Shown here in pieces: positions 1 to 8,517 of a stretch of DNA of 64,000 nt. Below the pieces are notes generated by a model. It ran no database searches and had not been told where the DNA came from. It saw nothing but the letters and a program-made list of their open reading frames with translations. This DNA comes from Pirellulales bacterium (GTDB lineage Bacteria; Planctomycetota; Planctomycetia; Pirellulales; JAEUIK01). The stretch covers positions 1 through 64,000 of the forward strand of contig JAIBBY010000005.1 in assembly GCA_019694455.1 (NCBI GenBank), given 5' to 3'. Both the position numbers and the translations under genes were made by a program. How positions within the stretch are numbered: position 1 is the first letter of the stretch; every line of letters begins with the position of its first letter.

Positions 1-87
1 GAGAGGTGGCTGAGTGGTCTATAGCGCGGGTTTGCTAAACCCGTGACCGGGTTAACCGGTCCGCAGGTTCGAATCCTGTCCTCTCCG
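1..87 (+). tRNA. tRNA-Ser (anticodon GCU), first base outside the window
   Basis: The cloverleaf can be read directly. A 7-bp acceptor stem needs one G before base 1 and pairs with 80-86, base 87 is the discriminator, and the T arm is GCAGG-TTCGAAT-CCTGT. The anticodon loop TTGCTAA gives GCT, and a long variable arm follows (about 44-62), as expected for a class II serine tRNA. It decodes AGC and AGU. A strong terminator lies 31 bases downstream, so this tRNA is probably its own unit or the last gene of one. Confidence 0.95.
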
Positions 88-118
88 CTGAACTACGACA
101 TCCGGCTTTGCCGCGATC

Positions 119-144
119 AAAACCCCTGACAGCTCAGGGGTTTT
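119..144 (+). terminator. Rho-independent terminator after tRNA-Ser
   Basis: A perfect 11-bp inverted repeat (119-129 with 134-144) around a 4-base loop has a CCCC/GGGG core and ends in TTTT. It separates the tRNA from the sialic-acid genes. Because the arms begin with AAAA and end with TTTT, it could work in both directions. Confidence 0.85.
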
Positions 145-310
145 GTCGTTTGTGGGGCTGGCACAAAGCGAGTTCGGCCAATAGTCTCCAATCGCCGGGC
201 TACGGTTGATGCTTTGCCGGTACCGGCGTTCATCGCTCCGATTTTCTCACTCGCCGCAACATTCAAGCGATCTTTGTGAGTCATCAGCGCCGACAACGAA
301 AGGACCATGC

Positions 311-1495
311 GTGATCCACGACTGCCGCCTGACGTTGCTATTCCTAATACTGCTACTGACGCCGACGTCGGTTCTTGGCGGTGAACCTGAAGTCGTGGAT
401 GTGTATGTGCCGAAAGTCGACGGATTTGCGTCGATCCGCATCCCGTCGGTCGTGGTCAGCAAGCAAGGCACGGTTCTCGCCTTGGCTGAAGGGAGGGCCG
501 CCGATGCCGACCAGGCCAAGAACAAAATCATCCTGAAACGCAGCACCGACGGCGGCAAGTCGTGGGGCAAGGTCACGGTCATCGCGGAAGACGGCGACAA
601 AGCGCTCAACAACCCGTGCGCCGTAGTCGAGCGTGAAAGCGGTCAGGTGCTACTCATGTTTCAGTCGTACCCGGCGGGTATTGCCGAGCGCAGCGGCGAG
701 ATCATGCCTGGCTACGAAGGGGAGCGGGTCGTGCGTAACTGGCTCATCACCAGCGACGATGACGGCCTGACGTGGACCATGCCGCGCGACATCACGCGAG
801 AGACGAAGCGGGAGCAGATTGTCACGACGATCGCGGGCGGGCCGGGCATCGGCATCCAGCTTCGGCACGGAAAGCACGCCGGCCGCCTTCTGATGCCGTT
901 CAACGAGGGACCCTATGGCCTGTGGAACATCTACGCCGTCTACAGCGACGACCAAGGTAAAACCTGGGCAATGGGCGATGTGGCGCCAGGCGGCCTGATT
1001 AACGCTGGCAAGAACAAAAAAACCAGCACCGTGAACGAGGCGCAGTTCGTGGAATTGATCGATGGTTCGATCCGGTTCAACGTCCGCCGCTGGTCGGGTA
1101 AGCCGGTGCGGAAGACATGCGTCAGCGGCGATGGCGGCGGTACTTGGTCGAAGGTGGAAGACGTCCCAGGCCTCGCCGATCCAGGCTGCATGGGATCGGT
1201 GTTGCGATACACTGACTCGGCGGACGGGGCCAAGAGCCGCATTTTGTTTTCGGGGCCGCAAGGCGCCAAGCGTGAGAATGGCACAGTGTTCGTCAGCTAC
1301 GACGAGGGCAAGACTTGGCCGGTGAAGCGGGTGCTGTGCCAGGGCGGCTTTGCGTACTCCTGCCTGACGGCGCTGCCAAACGGAGCGATCGGGTGCTTGT
1401 ACGAAGCGGAAGGAACGAGCAAGATCGTCTTCGCACGCTTCACGCTCGAATGGCTGACCCGCGGCAACGACATTCTGGCGGACGGACAGCGATAA
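311..1495 (+). CDS. Exported sialidase (GH33-type exo-alpha-sialidase)
   Basis: The protein probably releases terminal sialic acid from glycans outside the cytoplasm, as the first step of the cluster that follows. The GTG start at 311 is preceded by AAAGGA and opens a signal peptide (charged IHDCR, then the hydrophobic LTLLFLILLL stretch, with a likely cut near VLGG). The mature part begins with the sialidase RIP motif (SIRIPSVV, residues about 41-48). It carries five Asp-box repeats (STDGGKSW, SDDDGLTW, SDDQGKTW, SGDGGGTW, SYDEGKTW), the hallmark of six-bladed sialidase propellers. At 394 residues it is near the size of single-domain bacterial sialidases. An in-frame TTG lies at 206 but would put polar sequence in front of the signal peptide. 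The family call is firm; the linkage cleaved is unknown. Confidence 0.88.
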   Translation: MIHDCRLTLLFLILLLTPTSVLGGEPEVVDVYVPKVDGFASIRIPSVVVSKQGTVLALAEGRAADADQAKNKIILKRSTDGGKSWGKVTVIAEDGDKALNNPCAVVERESGQVLLMFQSYPAGIAERSGEIMPGYEGERVVRNWLITSDDDGLTWTMPRDITRETKREQIVTTIAGGPGIGIQLRHGKHAGRLLMPFNEGPYGLWNIYAVYSDDQGKTWAMGDVAPGGLINAGKNKKTSTVNEAQFVELIDGSIRFNVRRWSGKPVRKTCVSGDGGGTWSKVEDVPGLADPGCMGSVLRYTDSADGAKSRILFSGPQGAKRENGTVFVSYDEGKTWPVKRVLCQGGFAYSCLTALPNGAIGCLYEAEGTSKIVFARFTLEWLTRGNDILADGQR

Positions 1496-1645
1496 CTCGA
1501 TTCGATCCAGCCTCGCGGAGTTGAGTCGCATTTTGCGGGCAACCAGCACTTCCGGCCATTCGACACTGAGGAATGTCAGCCAGTTTGCATGCCGAACTTT
1601 GATGGCACTTCGAATTGCTCCGCTGAGCAGACGATCGCAATCAAC

Positions 1646-2842
1646 ATGGATTTAATCACGCCCGCATACCGATCGACGCTCGCGGCCGTGTACCGCGACA
1701 GCTTGCTCGACGACGTGATCCCCTTTTGGTTGCGGCACGGCATCGACCAAGAACATGGCGGTTACCTCACTGCCCTCGACCGGGATGGAACGGTGATCGA
1801 TACCGACAAGTCGATCTGGTTTCAGGGACGCGGGGCATGGATGTTCGCCACCTTTTACAACAGCGTCGAAGAGAATCCAGAGTGGCTCGACGCCGCGCGG
1901 AGCGGCATCAATTTTCTGCGGCGTCATGGCGCTGGCCCCGGTGGCAAGTTGTACTTCACCGTCACGCGAGACGGCCGGCCGCTGCGGATGCGGCGGTATG
2001 CTTACAGCGAGTCGTTCGCCGCCATCGCCAATGCCGCTTACGCGCGTGCGACTGGCGATGGCCAAGCCGCCGCCGACGCCGTGTCGCACTTTGCTTCTTT
2101 TCTGAGCCATTCGTTCGCCGCGAGCACGATGGCGCCGAAGGTCGATCCAGCGACTCGCCCGACAATCGGCATTGGCCCGCTGATGATCTGCATTGCCACC
2201 GCGCAAGAACTGCGTGAGAACATCGGCGAGGTGGAGGTGAATGGACGAACATGCACCGAGTGGATCGACTGGGCGATCGAACGAATTGAACGGCTATTCG
2301 TGAAGGCCGAGTACGAGGTCGTCATGGAGCAAGTCGGTCCAAACGGTGAGATCATCGACCACTTTGACGGACGGCAACTGAACCCCGGCCATGCGATTGA
2401 GTGCGCGTGGTTTATCCTGCACGAAGGCAGCCTGCGCGACGACTCACGCCTAGTGCGGCTGGGGCTGACGATGCTCAACTGGATGTGGAAGCGCGGCTGG
2501 GACGCAGAACTTGGCGGAATCTACTACTTCCGCGACCTGCGGGGATTGCCGGTGCAGGAGTACTGGCACGACATGAAATTCTGGTGGCCACACTGCGAGG
2601 CGATCATTGCCACTTTGCTCGCCTGGACGCTGACAGGTGATGAGACATATACCCACTGGCACCGGCAGGTCCACGACTGGAGCTTTGCTCACTTCCCCGA
2701 CCCAGAGTTCGGCGAGTGGTTCGGCTACCTGCACCGTGACGGTCAGGTGTCGGCGCCACTCAAGGGGAACATGTGGAAGGGGCCATTCCACCTGCCGAGG
2801 ATGCTTTGGTACTGCTGGCGGTTGTTGGAGGCTCGCGAATGA
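1646..2842 (+). CDS. N-acylglucosamine 2-epimerase (AGE/RnBP family)
   Basis: AGE-family enzymes interconvert ManNAc and GlcNAc in an alpha/alpha-barrel. Here the likely job is to turn the ManNAc released by the lyase at 5138 into GlcNAc. Family landmarks are IPFWLRHGIDQEHGGY near the N-terminus, the GRGAWMF helix, NPGHAIECAWF and KFWWPHCEAIIA, which include the conserved His and Glu positions of the active-site cleft. The length of 398 residues fits the family. The start at 1646 was chosen because MDLITPAYRS begins about where relatives begin. An upstream ATG at 1589 would add 19 polar residues, and neither start has a good ribosome site. The gene ends in an ATGA overlap with the kelch gene, so the two are translationally coupled. 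A cellobiose 2-epimerase activity is the main alternative, but context favours the ManNAc route. Confidence 0.85.
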   Translation: MDLITPAYRSTLAAVYRDSLLDDVIPFWLRHGIDQEHGGYLTALDRDGTVIDTDKSIWFQGRGAWMFATFYNSVEENPEWLDAARSGINFLRRHGAGPGGKLYFTVTRDGRPLRMRRYAYSESFAAIANAAYARATGDGQAAADAVSHFASFLSHSFAASTMAPKVDPATRPTIGIGPLMICIATAQELRENIGEVEVNGRTCTEWIDWAIERIERLFVKAEYEVVMEQVGPNGEIIDHFDGRQLNPGHAIECAWFILHEGSLRDDSRLVRLGLTMLNWMWKRGWDAELGGIYYFRDLRGLPVQEYWHDMKFWWPHCEAIIATLLAWTLTGDETYTHWHRQVHDWSFAHFPDPEFGEWFGYLHRDGQVSAPLKGNMWKGPFHLPRMLWYCWRLLEARE

Positions 2843-3870
2843 GGGCGCTTCTGATGCTCGCACTGATCGGCGCCAACTCGAACGCCTTCTGCGGCGAATG
2901 GACAAAGCTGGCGCCGCTACCAGACAAAGAAGGCTTCGCCGGTTCGTTTGCCGGAGTTAGCAACGGCGCGCTGCTTGTTGCGGGCGGGGCAAACTTTCCC
3001 GACAAGAAGCCGTGGGAAGGGGGCGCGAAGGTTTGGCACGACCGCGTTTTCGCGCTGGAGAGCCAGAATGAGGAATGGATCGAGGCCGGCAAACTACCGC
3101 GTCCCCTTGGCTATGGCGTCAGCGTGACGCACCGTGGAGGCATGGTGTGTGTTGGTGGAAGTGACAGCCAGCGGCACTACGCCGATGCTTTTCGCTTGGA
3201 ATGGAACGACGGCAAGCTCGTCACAGCAAAGCTCCCTGAGCTGCCAAAACCATTCGCCAACGGTTGCGGGGCGTTAGTCGGCGACGTGTTGTACGTTGCC
3301 GGCGGACAAGAACCGCCAGGCACGGAACTCACTTTGAAAACGGCTTGGCGGATTGACCTGTCGGCGACGGAGCCGAAATGGGAGCGTATCGAAGACTGCC
3401 CTGGTAGCGGACGCATGTTGGCGGCCGCTGCCGCCTGCGATGGCTCGTTCTGGTTAATTGGCGGAGTCGAGCTGGTCACTGGCAAGGATGGTAAACCGCA
3501 GCGGCGCTATTTATCGGACGCCTACCGCTATACACCAGGAAAAGGCTGGCAGCGCGTTGCCGATCTTCCGCACGCCATCGCTGCTGCTCCGTCTCCCGCT
3601 CTGTGCGATGCTACCGGCATTTACCTCCTCGGCGGAGATGACGGCGCGCAAGTTGGCTTGGCCCCTGACAAGCACCGAGGGTTCAGCAAGCAGATCTATC
3701 GATACGACGCAATGACAGCCAATTGGGCCGACGCGGGCAAATTGTCCGACCCGCGAGTAACCGCTCCCGCTGTGTGCTGGGATGGGGCATGGCTTGTGCC
3801 GAGCGGTGAAGTGCGCCCCGGCGTCCGCTCGCCAGAAGTTTTGGTCTTTCGGCCAGAGATGAAGGAGTAA
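2839..3870 (+). CDS. Kelch-repeat N-acetylneuraminate mutarotase-like protein (NanM type)
   Basis: NanM proteins speed the alpha-to-beta anomer change of released Neu5Ac outside the cytoplasm. This 343-residue protein starts at the ATG that overlaps the epimerase stop (ATGA). It has a short signal peptide (MRALLMLALIGANSNAFCG) and then repeating kelch blades with GG pairs: LLVAGGANF, VCVGGSD, LYVAGGQE, FWLIGGVEL, IYLLGGDDG. The opening WTKLAPLPD and the segment GGANFPDKKPWEGG match the typical start of NanM and of cyclically permuted mutarotases. Its position between a sialidase and a sialic-acid carrier supports the role. A general galactose-oxidase-like propeller of other function cannot be excluded from sequence alone. 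Confidence 0.82.
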   Translation: MRALLMLALIGANSNAFCGEWTKLAPLPDKEGFAGSFAGVSNGALLVAGGANFPDKKPWEGGAKVWHDRVFALESQNEEWIEAGKLPRPLGYGVSVTHRGGMVCVGGSDSQRHYADAFRLEWNDGKLVTAKLPELPKPFANGCGALVGDVLYVAGGQEPPGTELTLKTAWRIDLSATEPKWERIEDCPGSGRMLAAAAACDGSFWLIGGVELVTGKDGKPQRRYLSDAYRYTPGKGWQRVADLPHAIAAAPSPALCDATGIYLLGGDDGAQVGLAPDKHRGFSKQIYRYDAMTANWADAGKLSDPRVTAPAVCWDGAWLVPSGEVRPGVRSPEVLVFRPEMKE

Positions 3871-3878
3871 CCGCGGAT

Positions 3879-5141
3879 ATGCCCGACTCGACTTCGACGA
3901 TCGCCCGAACGGCCTGGCTGATCGTGTTGCTGCTCATGCCGGTGGCGATGTTGAATTACCTCGACCGGCAGATGCTCGCGTCGATGCAAACTTCGGTGAT
4001 GGACTCGATTCCGACGCTTGGTGAAGCGGAGAATCGCGAGGAGCTATGGGGCTTCATGCTCGGCCAGTTCAAGTGGGTCTACGCGGCATTCAGTCTGATC
4101 GGTGGATACATTGCCGATCGATTTAGCCGCCGCTACACGATTTGCGGCAGCTTGTTCGTTTGGTCGGCAGTCACGTGGTGGACCGGTCACGTGACGACTT
4201 ACAACGAACTACTCTGGACACGCTCGCTGATGGGCATTAGCGAGGCATTCTATATCCCGGCGGCGCTTGCGCTCATCACCGATTACCACACTGGCCAAAC
4301 CCGCTCGCGGGCCGTGAGTTTGCACCAGATGGCCATTTACCTCGGCGTGATCATCGGCGGGTTCGGCGGTTACATCGCCGCCAATCCAAACCTTGGCTGG
4401 CGGTTGGCCTTCACGGCCAGCGGCGTTGGCGGAATGCTCTACGCCATCCCGCTGGTATTGTTCCTCCGCGATGCAGAGAACTCGAATGAACGCCAAGCGG
4501 CGCCAAAGATCTCCCCGTTCGCTGCCGGCCGCGCGTTGTTCGCCAACGTGTCGTTTCTGCTGTTGATCTTGTACTTCACTCTGCCAGCAATGGCTGGGTG
4601 GGTGGTGCGCGATTGGATGCCGGCGATCCTCCAAAAGGAGTTCAAGATCGACCAAGGTCTGGCCGGCGTATCGGCAACGCTCTACTGGCAGGTGGCCGCC
4701 ATTATCGGTGTTGCGATTGGCGGTTGGTTGGCCGACTACTGGATGCAAACCAACTACCGCGGCCGGATCTACGTGAGCGCGATCGGCATGTGCCTGATCG
4801 TGGCGGCGATCTTTGGCGTGGGCAACGCCGGATCGCTGACCGTGGCAATCGCGTTTCTGGTCGTATTCGGCCTCGGCTGGGGCTTTTTTGACTGCAACAA
4901 CATGCCGATCCTGTCGCAGATCGTCGGCCCGCATTTGCGGGCGACCGGCTATGGCATCATGAACTTTTTCAGCATCAGCATCGGCGGGCTAGCCGACTGG
5001 GGCTTCGGTATCCTGCGCGATCGACAAGTGCCGCTGAGCGTCATCTTCGGCGTTTTTGCCAGCCTCGCGATCGTATCCGTATTTCTGGTACTGCTCATTC
5101 GACCCCGACCCGAACTCGCTGCCCGAGAGAACGCGTCATGA
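3879..5141 (+). CDS. MFS transporter, likely sialic acid uptake
   Basis: The 420-residue polytopic membrane protein has about 12 hydrophobic segments. The first segment ends in the MLNYLDRQML motif typical of the anion:cation symporter branch of MFS (ExuT/GudP-like). The loop after segment 2 carries GGYIADRFSRR, the MFS signature. The gene starts 8 bases after the kelch gene and overlaps the lyase by ATGA, so it belongs to the same operon. By position it should bring Neu5Ac into the cytoplasm for the lyase, as NanT does elsewhere. Substrate choice is inferred from neighbours. No TRAP or sodium solute symporter genes for sialic acid occur in the window. Confidence 0.83.
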   Translation: MPDSTSTIARTAWLIVLLLMPVAMLNYLDRQMLASMQTSVMDSIPTLGEAENREELWGFMLGQFKWVYAAFSLIGGYIADRFSRRYTICGSLFVWSAVTWWTGHVTTYNELLWTRSLMGISEAFYIPAALALITDYHTGQTRSRAVSLHQMAIYLGVIIGGFGGYIAANPNLGWRLAFTASGVGGMLYAIPLVLFLRDAENSNERQAAPKISPFAAGRALFANVSFLLLILYFTLPAMAGWVVRDWMPAILQKEFKIDQGLAGVSATLYWQVAAIIGVAIGGWLADYWMQTNYRGRIYVSAIGMCLIVAAIFGVGNAGSLTVAIAFLVVFGLGWGFFDCNNMPILSQIVGPHLRATGYGIMNFFSISIGGLADWGFGILRDRQVPLSVIFGVFASLAIVSVFLVLLIRPRPELAARENAS

Positions 5142-6052
5142 CCATCCGGTTGCACGGCCTCGTCGCCGCCACCCACACCCCGTTCCACTCCGATGGCCAA
5201 CTCAATCTCGACATTATCGAGCGGCAGGCCGAACACCTGATTCGTAACCGTGTGAAGACCGTGTTCATCGGCGGCAGCACCGGCGAAAGCCATTCTTTGA
5301 CGATCGACGAGCGACTCGCGCTCGCCCGGCGGTGGAGCGAAGTCGCATGCGACGCCGGGTTGCGTCTGGTGGTTCACGTCGGTTCGAACTGCTTGGCCGA
5401 CGCTCGCGCGTTGGCGGCACAGGCTCAGCAGCTTCGCGCGGACGCGATCGCCGCCTTGTCGCCTAGCTACTTCAAGCCCAAATCGCTTGACGCGCTCGTC
5501 GCCTGCTGCGCCGATATTGCTGGCGCCGCCCCTAGTACGCCATTCTACTTTTACGACATCCCGGCGCTGTCCGGCGTGCAGTTTTCGATGCCAGAGTTTC
5601 TGATCGTCGCGGCCGATCGCATTCCGACGCTGGCTGGCATCAAGTTCACGAACCCCGACCTGATGGCCTTTCAGAACTGCCTTCACACGCATGGGGGCCG
5701 GTTCGATATACCGTGGGGCGTCGATGAGTACCTGTTGGCGGCGCTGGCGGTTGGCGCGGTCGGCGGCGTTGGCAGCAGTTACAACTTTGCCGCCCCCGTC
5801 TACAACCGGATCATCGCCGCCGTCGAGCGCGGTGATCTTGCGGCTGCGCGAGCCGACCAGTACCGATCGGTGCGACTCATCGAACTGCTGGCCAGCTTCG
5901 GATATATGGCGGCGGCCAAAGCGGTCATGGGCCTTCTCGGTGTCGAGGTTGGACCTGCACGACTCCCGCACGCGAATCTCTCCGCAGAGCAACAATCGCA
6001 GCTACGAGCGAGCCTCGAACGCCTCGATTTCTTTACTTGGATCCGGCCGTGA
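5138..6052 (+). CDS. nanA: N-acetylneuraminate lyase (DapA/NanA family)
   Basis: The enzyme is a class I aldolase that cleaves Neu5Ac to pyruvate and ManNAc. The 304-residue TIM barrel shows the GGSTGES loop (residues 45-51), Tyr139 in FYDIPALSG and Lys169 in GIKFTN. These correspond to the catalytic Tyr137 and Schiff-base Lys165 of the E. coli lyase. The IPALSG stretch matches sialate lyases better than dihydrodipicolinate synthase. The ATG overlaps the transporter stop (ATGA), and the gene closes the cluster. No ManNAc kinase or ManNAc-6-P epimerase is nearby, so the AGE-type epimerase at 1646 probably takes the ManNAc. DapA is less likely, given the operon and the presence of separate lysine-pathway genes elsewhere in the window. 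Confidence 0.88.
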   Translation: MTIRLHGLVAATHTPFHSDGQLNLDIIERQAEHLIRNRVKTVFIGGSTGESHSLTIDERLALARRWSEVACDAGLRLVVHVGSNCLADARALAAQAQQLRADAIAALSPSYFKPKSLDALVACCADIAGAAPSTPFYFYDIPALSGVQFSMPEFLIVAADRIPTLAGIKFTNPDLMAFQNCLHTHGGRFDIPWGVDEYLLAALAVGAVGGVGSSYNFAAPVYNRIIAAVERGDLAAARADQYRSVRLIELLASFGYMAAAKAVMGLLGVEVGPARLPHANLSAEQQSQLRASLERLDFFTWIRP

Positions 6053-6062
6053 TGCGCGCTGT

Positions 6063-6434
6063 TTAGCCTTTGGCGTGGGCGCCGGCCATCGCCTCGCGGC
6101 GAGTGGGATACGACGGCAAGCGGCCATCGGCCTGGGCCGCTTTGAGCAGCACGCGATTCGCCGGCGACAGGCCGCACAGCCGCAACATGCCGCCGCGCTG
6201 CCGCAACCGGTGCGACAAGGCGATCAACTCGCCCAGCAAGTGGTCGCTGAGTGTCTCCACCTGATCGAGTTCAATCACCAGCCGATAGACAAAGTGCCGC
6301 TCGAGCGTATGCCACAAAGTGTCGGCCAAGGGGCCGTCTTCGCTCGGCGAGGTGGTCGCGGCATGCAATCGCGCGAACAAGCAATCGGGGCCGCGTTCGA
6401 TAGTCAGCCCCCAAATCTGGGTCAGATGCGTCAT
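6063..6434 (-). CDS. STAS-domain protein
   Basis: The 123-residue single-domain protein resembles anti-sigma factor antagonists. A first strand (LTIERGPDCLFARL) is followed by the core LVIELDQVETLSDHLLGELIALSHRLRQRGGMLRLCGL, the usual strand-helix-strand pattern around the phosphorylation site. The expected Asp-Ser pair appears as Ser-Asp (LSDHLLG), so phospho-regulation may differ. The ATG at 6434 follows AAGGAA at good spacing; a longer reading from 6482 has no such site. It converges on the lyase gene with a 10-base gap and has no cotranscribed partner kinase, so its partner is unknown. Confidence 0.7.
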   Translation of the reverse strand: MTHLTQIWGLTIERGPDCLFARLHAATTSPSEDGPLADTLWHTLERHFVYRLVIELDQVETLSDHLLGELIALSHRLRQRGGMLRLCGLSPANRVLLKAAQADGRLPSYPTRREAMAGAHAKG

Positions 6435-6628
6435 GGCGCCGTTCCTTCGACTGCTGGCATCTACTGAGTTTCTGCCGCACATTACGATAAGCTACCCGCC
6501 AGAATTGGCAAAGCCGATTTCGCGCGCCGTATGCTAGCGAACCGAGCGCCGCGCGCAAACCACTTGCACTGGTGACGCAGCCGTTCGAAAATCGCCTCCG
6601 CTTGGGCAACTAAAAGGGGAGGACCAAA

Positions 6629-7066
6629 ATGACGGAGAACCCGTACGCCGCGCCACTGCCGTTTTCGCCGAGCCCGGCGATTGGCGTCAAAAGCGGCCAA
6701 CTCGCCGATTTGCAGGCCGTGGCCCGCTATCAAAAAGGAGTCATGGTTTGCATCCTCCTGTATTTTTGCTCCTTGGTAGGGGCCGCTGCAGTACCACAGG
6801 AGTTTGCGTTCCTGTTCGGCCTGGCGATTCTTGCGGTAATCGTCACAGGCGCGGCCTGTGTCGTTTTGTTGGCGCTCAAGGTCTATGGCGCCTTGCAGGG
6901 AATCTTGATGGGGGTAATCGCCTTGGTGCCTTGCTTCGGGCTCTTGCCGCTACTGCTCATCAATGCCAAGGCAACCCAGGTGTTGCGGCAAAATGGCGTA
7001 CACGTGGGATTTTTTGGCGCTGACGCTCGCTCGCTGCCGCAAAACCCCTTTGGTCCGCCATCGTAG
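6629..7066 (+). CDS. Small membrane protein with NPYAAP N-terminus
   Basis: The function is not recognised. The 145-residue protein begins MTENPYAAPLPF, a proline-rich start that recurs in many small planctomycete membrane proteins. Three to four hydrophobic segments follow (VMVCILLYFCSLVGAA, FLFGLAILAVIVTGAACVVLLAL, GILMGVIALVPCFGLLPLLLI) and the tail is polar (NPFGPPS). GGGGAGG in front of the ATG is a strong ribosome site. The protein at 53139-53459 starts with the same kind of motif (DDNPYLAP). It sits alone between a divergent STAS gene and the LarA-like gene. Confidence 0.75.
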   Translation: MTENPYAAPLPFSPSPAIGVKSGQLADLQAVARYQKGVMVCILLYFCSLVGAAAVPQEFAFLFGLAILAVIVTGAACVVLLALKVYGALQGILMGVIALVPCFGLLPLLLINAKATQVLRQNGVHVGFFGADARSLPQNPFGPPS

Positions 7067-7150
7067 AGTACCGCATCGATCGAGTAGAATAAGCAACAGC
7101 GGACACGGCGCCGTGGTGTTCGCTGCCCACAATGACTTTGCCGGAGACCT

Positions 7151-8443
7151 GTGCCGATCATGCTCGAATATCCTTCCATGTTTCGCGTGCGGCAAATCCT
7201 CGAGCGCCCGTTGGTCCAGAACCCAGCCGCCGAGACCGAGCGCCAGTTAGCGCGCCTCAATCTGGCTAGTCGCGTCAAGCCCGGCCAATCGGTGGCCGTC
7301 ACCGCCGGCAGCCGTGGCATCGCCAATATCCAGCACATCACCAAGGCGATCGTTGCCCACCTGTTGGCGCTGGGCGCCAAGCCGTTCATCGTGCCTGCCA
7401 TGGGGAGCCATGGCGGGGGCACGGCCGAGGGACAGCGCGCGATAGTCGAAGGTTACGGCATGACAGAGGCGTTTCTCGGTTGCCCGATTCGCGCCAGCAT
7501 GGAGACGGTGACCATCTGTCGCACGGCTGAAGGTTTTCCGGTCCACTTTGATCGGCAGGCCTTTGAGTCCGATCATGTCGTCGTCTGCGGGCGCGTCAAG
7601 CCGCATACCAACTTCGTCGGCGAAGTGGAGAGCGGACTGATGAAGATGATGCTGATCGGACTGGGCAAACACGAAGGCGCCAAGATCTATCACCGCGCCA
7701 TTCAGGATTACAGCTTTCCGCAGATCATCAAGAGCGTGGCGGGCGAGGTGCTGGCGCGCTGCCGCATCTTGTGCGGCGTTGGCATTGTCGAAAATGGCTA
7801 CGACGAAACCGCCAAGATCGAAGCCGTGCACCCCGATCAACTCGAAGAGCGCGAAAAGGAATTGCTGGTGCAGGCCCGCCAATGGATGCCCAAGCTGCCA
7901 TTCGATCGCGTCGACCTGTTGATCATCGATCAGATCGGCAAGAACATCTCTGGCTCGGGCATGGACACGAACGTGGTGGGTCGCAAGTTCAACGATCACC
8001 GCGCCGCTGAGGACGAATGGCCCAAAGTGAAGAAAATTTGGGTGCGGGGCCTCACCGAGGAAACGCATGGCAACGCCGCCGGCATTGGCATGGCCGACTT
8101 TGCCAGCAGCCGCGCCATTGAGGCCACCAACTGGCACATCACCAAGATCAACTGTCTGACGGGCGGTCACATCACCGGCGCCGCCGCGCCGGCCCACTAC
8201 GACACCGATCGCGAAGTGTTCGACGCGGCGCTGCAATCGATCGGTCTGGTCGAACCGCCGCAGGCCAGGATCTTATGGATCCGCAACACGCTGCATCTGG
8301 CCGAGGTGGAATGCTCGGCAATCTATCTCGACGAGGCTCGCCAGCGCGACGACCTGAAGATCAAGAGCGACCCGCGCGAGTTGGAATTCTCGCCCGAGGA
8401 CAACCTAGTTCACTTCGGCCCGGAACTGGCGCTGCATCACTAG
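7151..8443 (+). CDS. LarA-like (lactate racemase domain) protein
   Basis: The N-terminal half matches the LarA/DUF2088 domain of nickel-pincer-dependent lactate racemases: a Rossmann-like VAVTAGSRGIANI, then the PAMGSHGGGT loop, and later GRVKPHTNFVGEVESGLMKMMLIGLGKHEGA. At 430 residues it is close to LarA in size. The cofactor lysine and histidine positions could not be aligned with confidence, and no larB, larC or larE gene is nearby, so racemase activity is not shown. Related proteins are often annotated only as lactate racemase domain-containing. GTG at 7151 or ATG at 7160 are both possible starts; GGAGA at 7143-7147 is close to the first and better spaced for the second. Confidence 0.72.
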   Translation: MPIMLEYPSMFRVRQILERPLVQNPAAETERQLARLNLASRVKPGQSVAVTAGSRGIANIQHITKAIVAHLLALGAKPFIVPAMGSHGGGTAEGQRAIVEGYGMTEAFLGCPIRASMETVTICRTAEGFPVHFDRQAFESDHVVVCGRVKPHTNFVGEVESGLMKMMLIGLGKHEGAKIYHRAIQDYSFPQIIKSVAGEVLARCRILCGVGIVENGYDETAKIEAVHPDQLEEREKELLVQARQWMPKLPFDRVDLLIIDQIGKNISGSGMDTNVVGRKFNDHRAAEDEWPKVKKIWVRGLTEETHGNAAGIGMADFASSRAIEATNWHITKINCLTGGHITGAAAPAHYDTDREVFDAALQSIGLVEPPQARILWIRNTLHLAEVECSAIYLDEARQRDDLKIKSDPRELEFSPEDNLVHFGPELALHH

Positions 8444-8517
8444 GACGCTTGGCCGGATCGAATTGCGCCGACTCATCGCATTTCCGCGATCTTCTTTAAT
8501 GACACGGATGATCTTTC

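Noticed and set aside
650-1549. Long open frame on the minus strand inside the sialidase gene
   Set aside because: It lies antisense to a gene with clear motifs, has no domain of its own, and is expected in GC-rich DNA. Similar antisense frames at 4949-5995, 7247-8236 and 50577-51701 were rejected for the same reason.
7095-7140. Palindrome around CACGGCGCCGTG upstream of the LarA-like gene
   Set aside because: The dyad is short and self-complementary GC sequence is common here. It has no T-run and no fitting regulator nearby.
7151-8443. Functional nickel-dependent lactate racemase larA
   Set aside because: The domain matches, but cofactor residues could not be placed and no larB, larC or larE gene is nearby.
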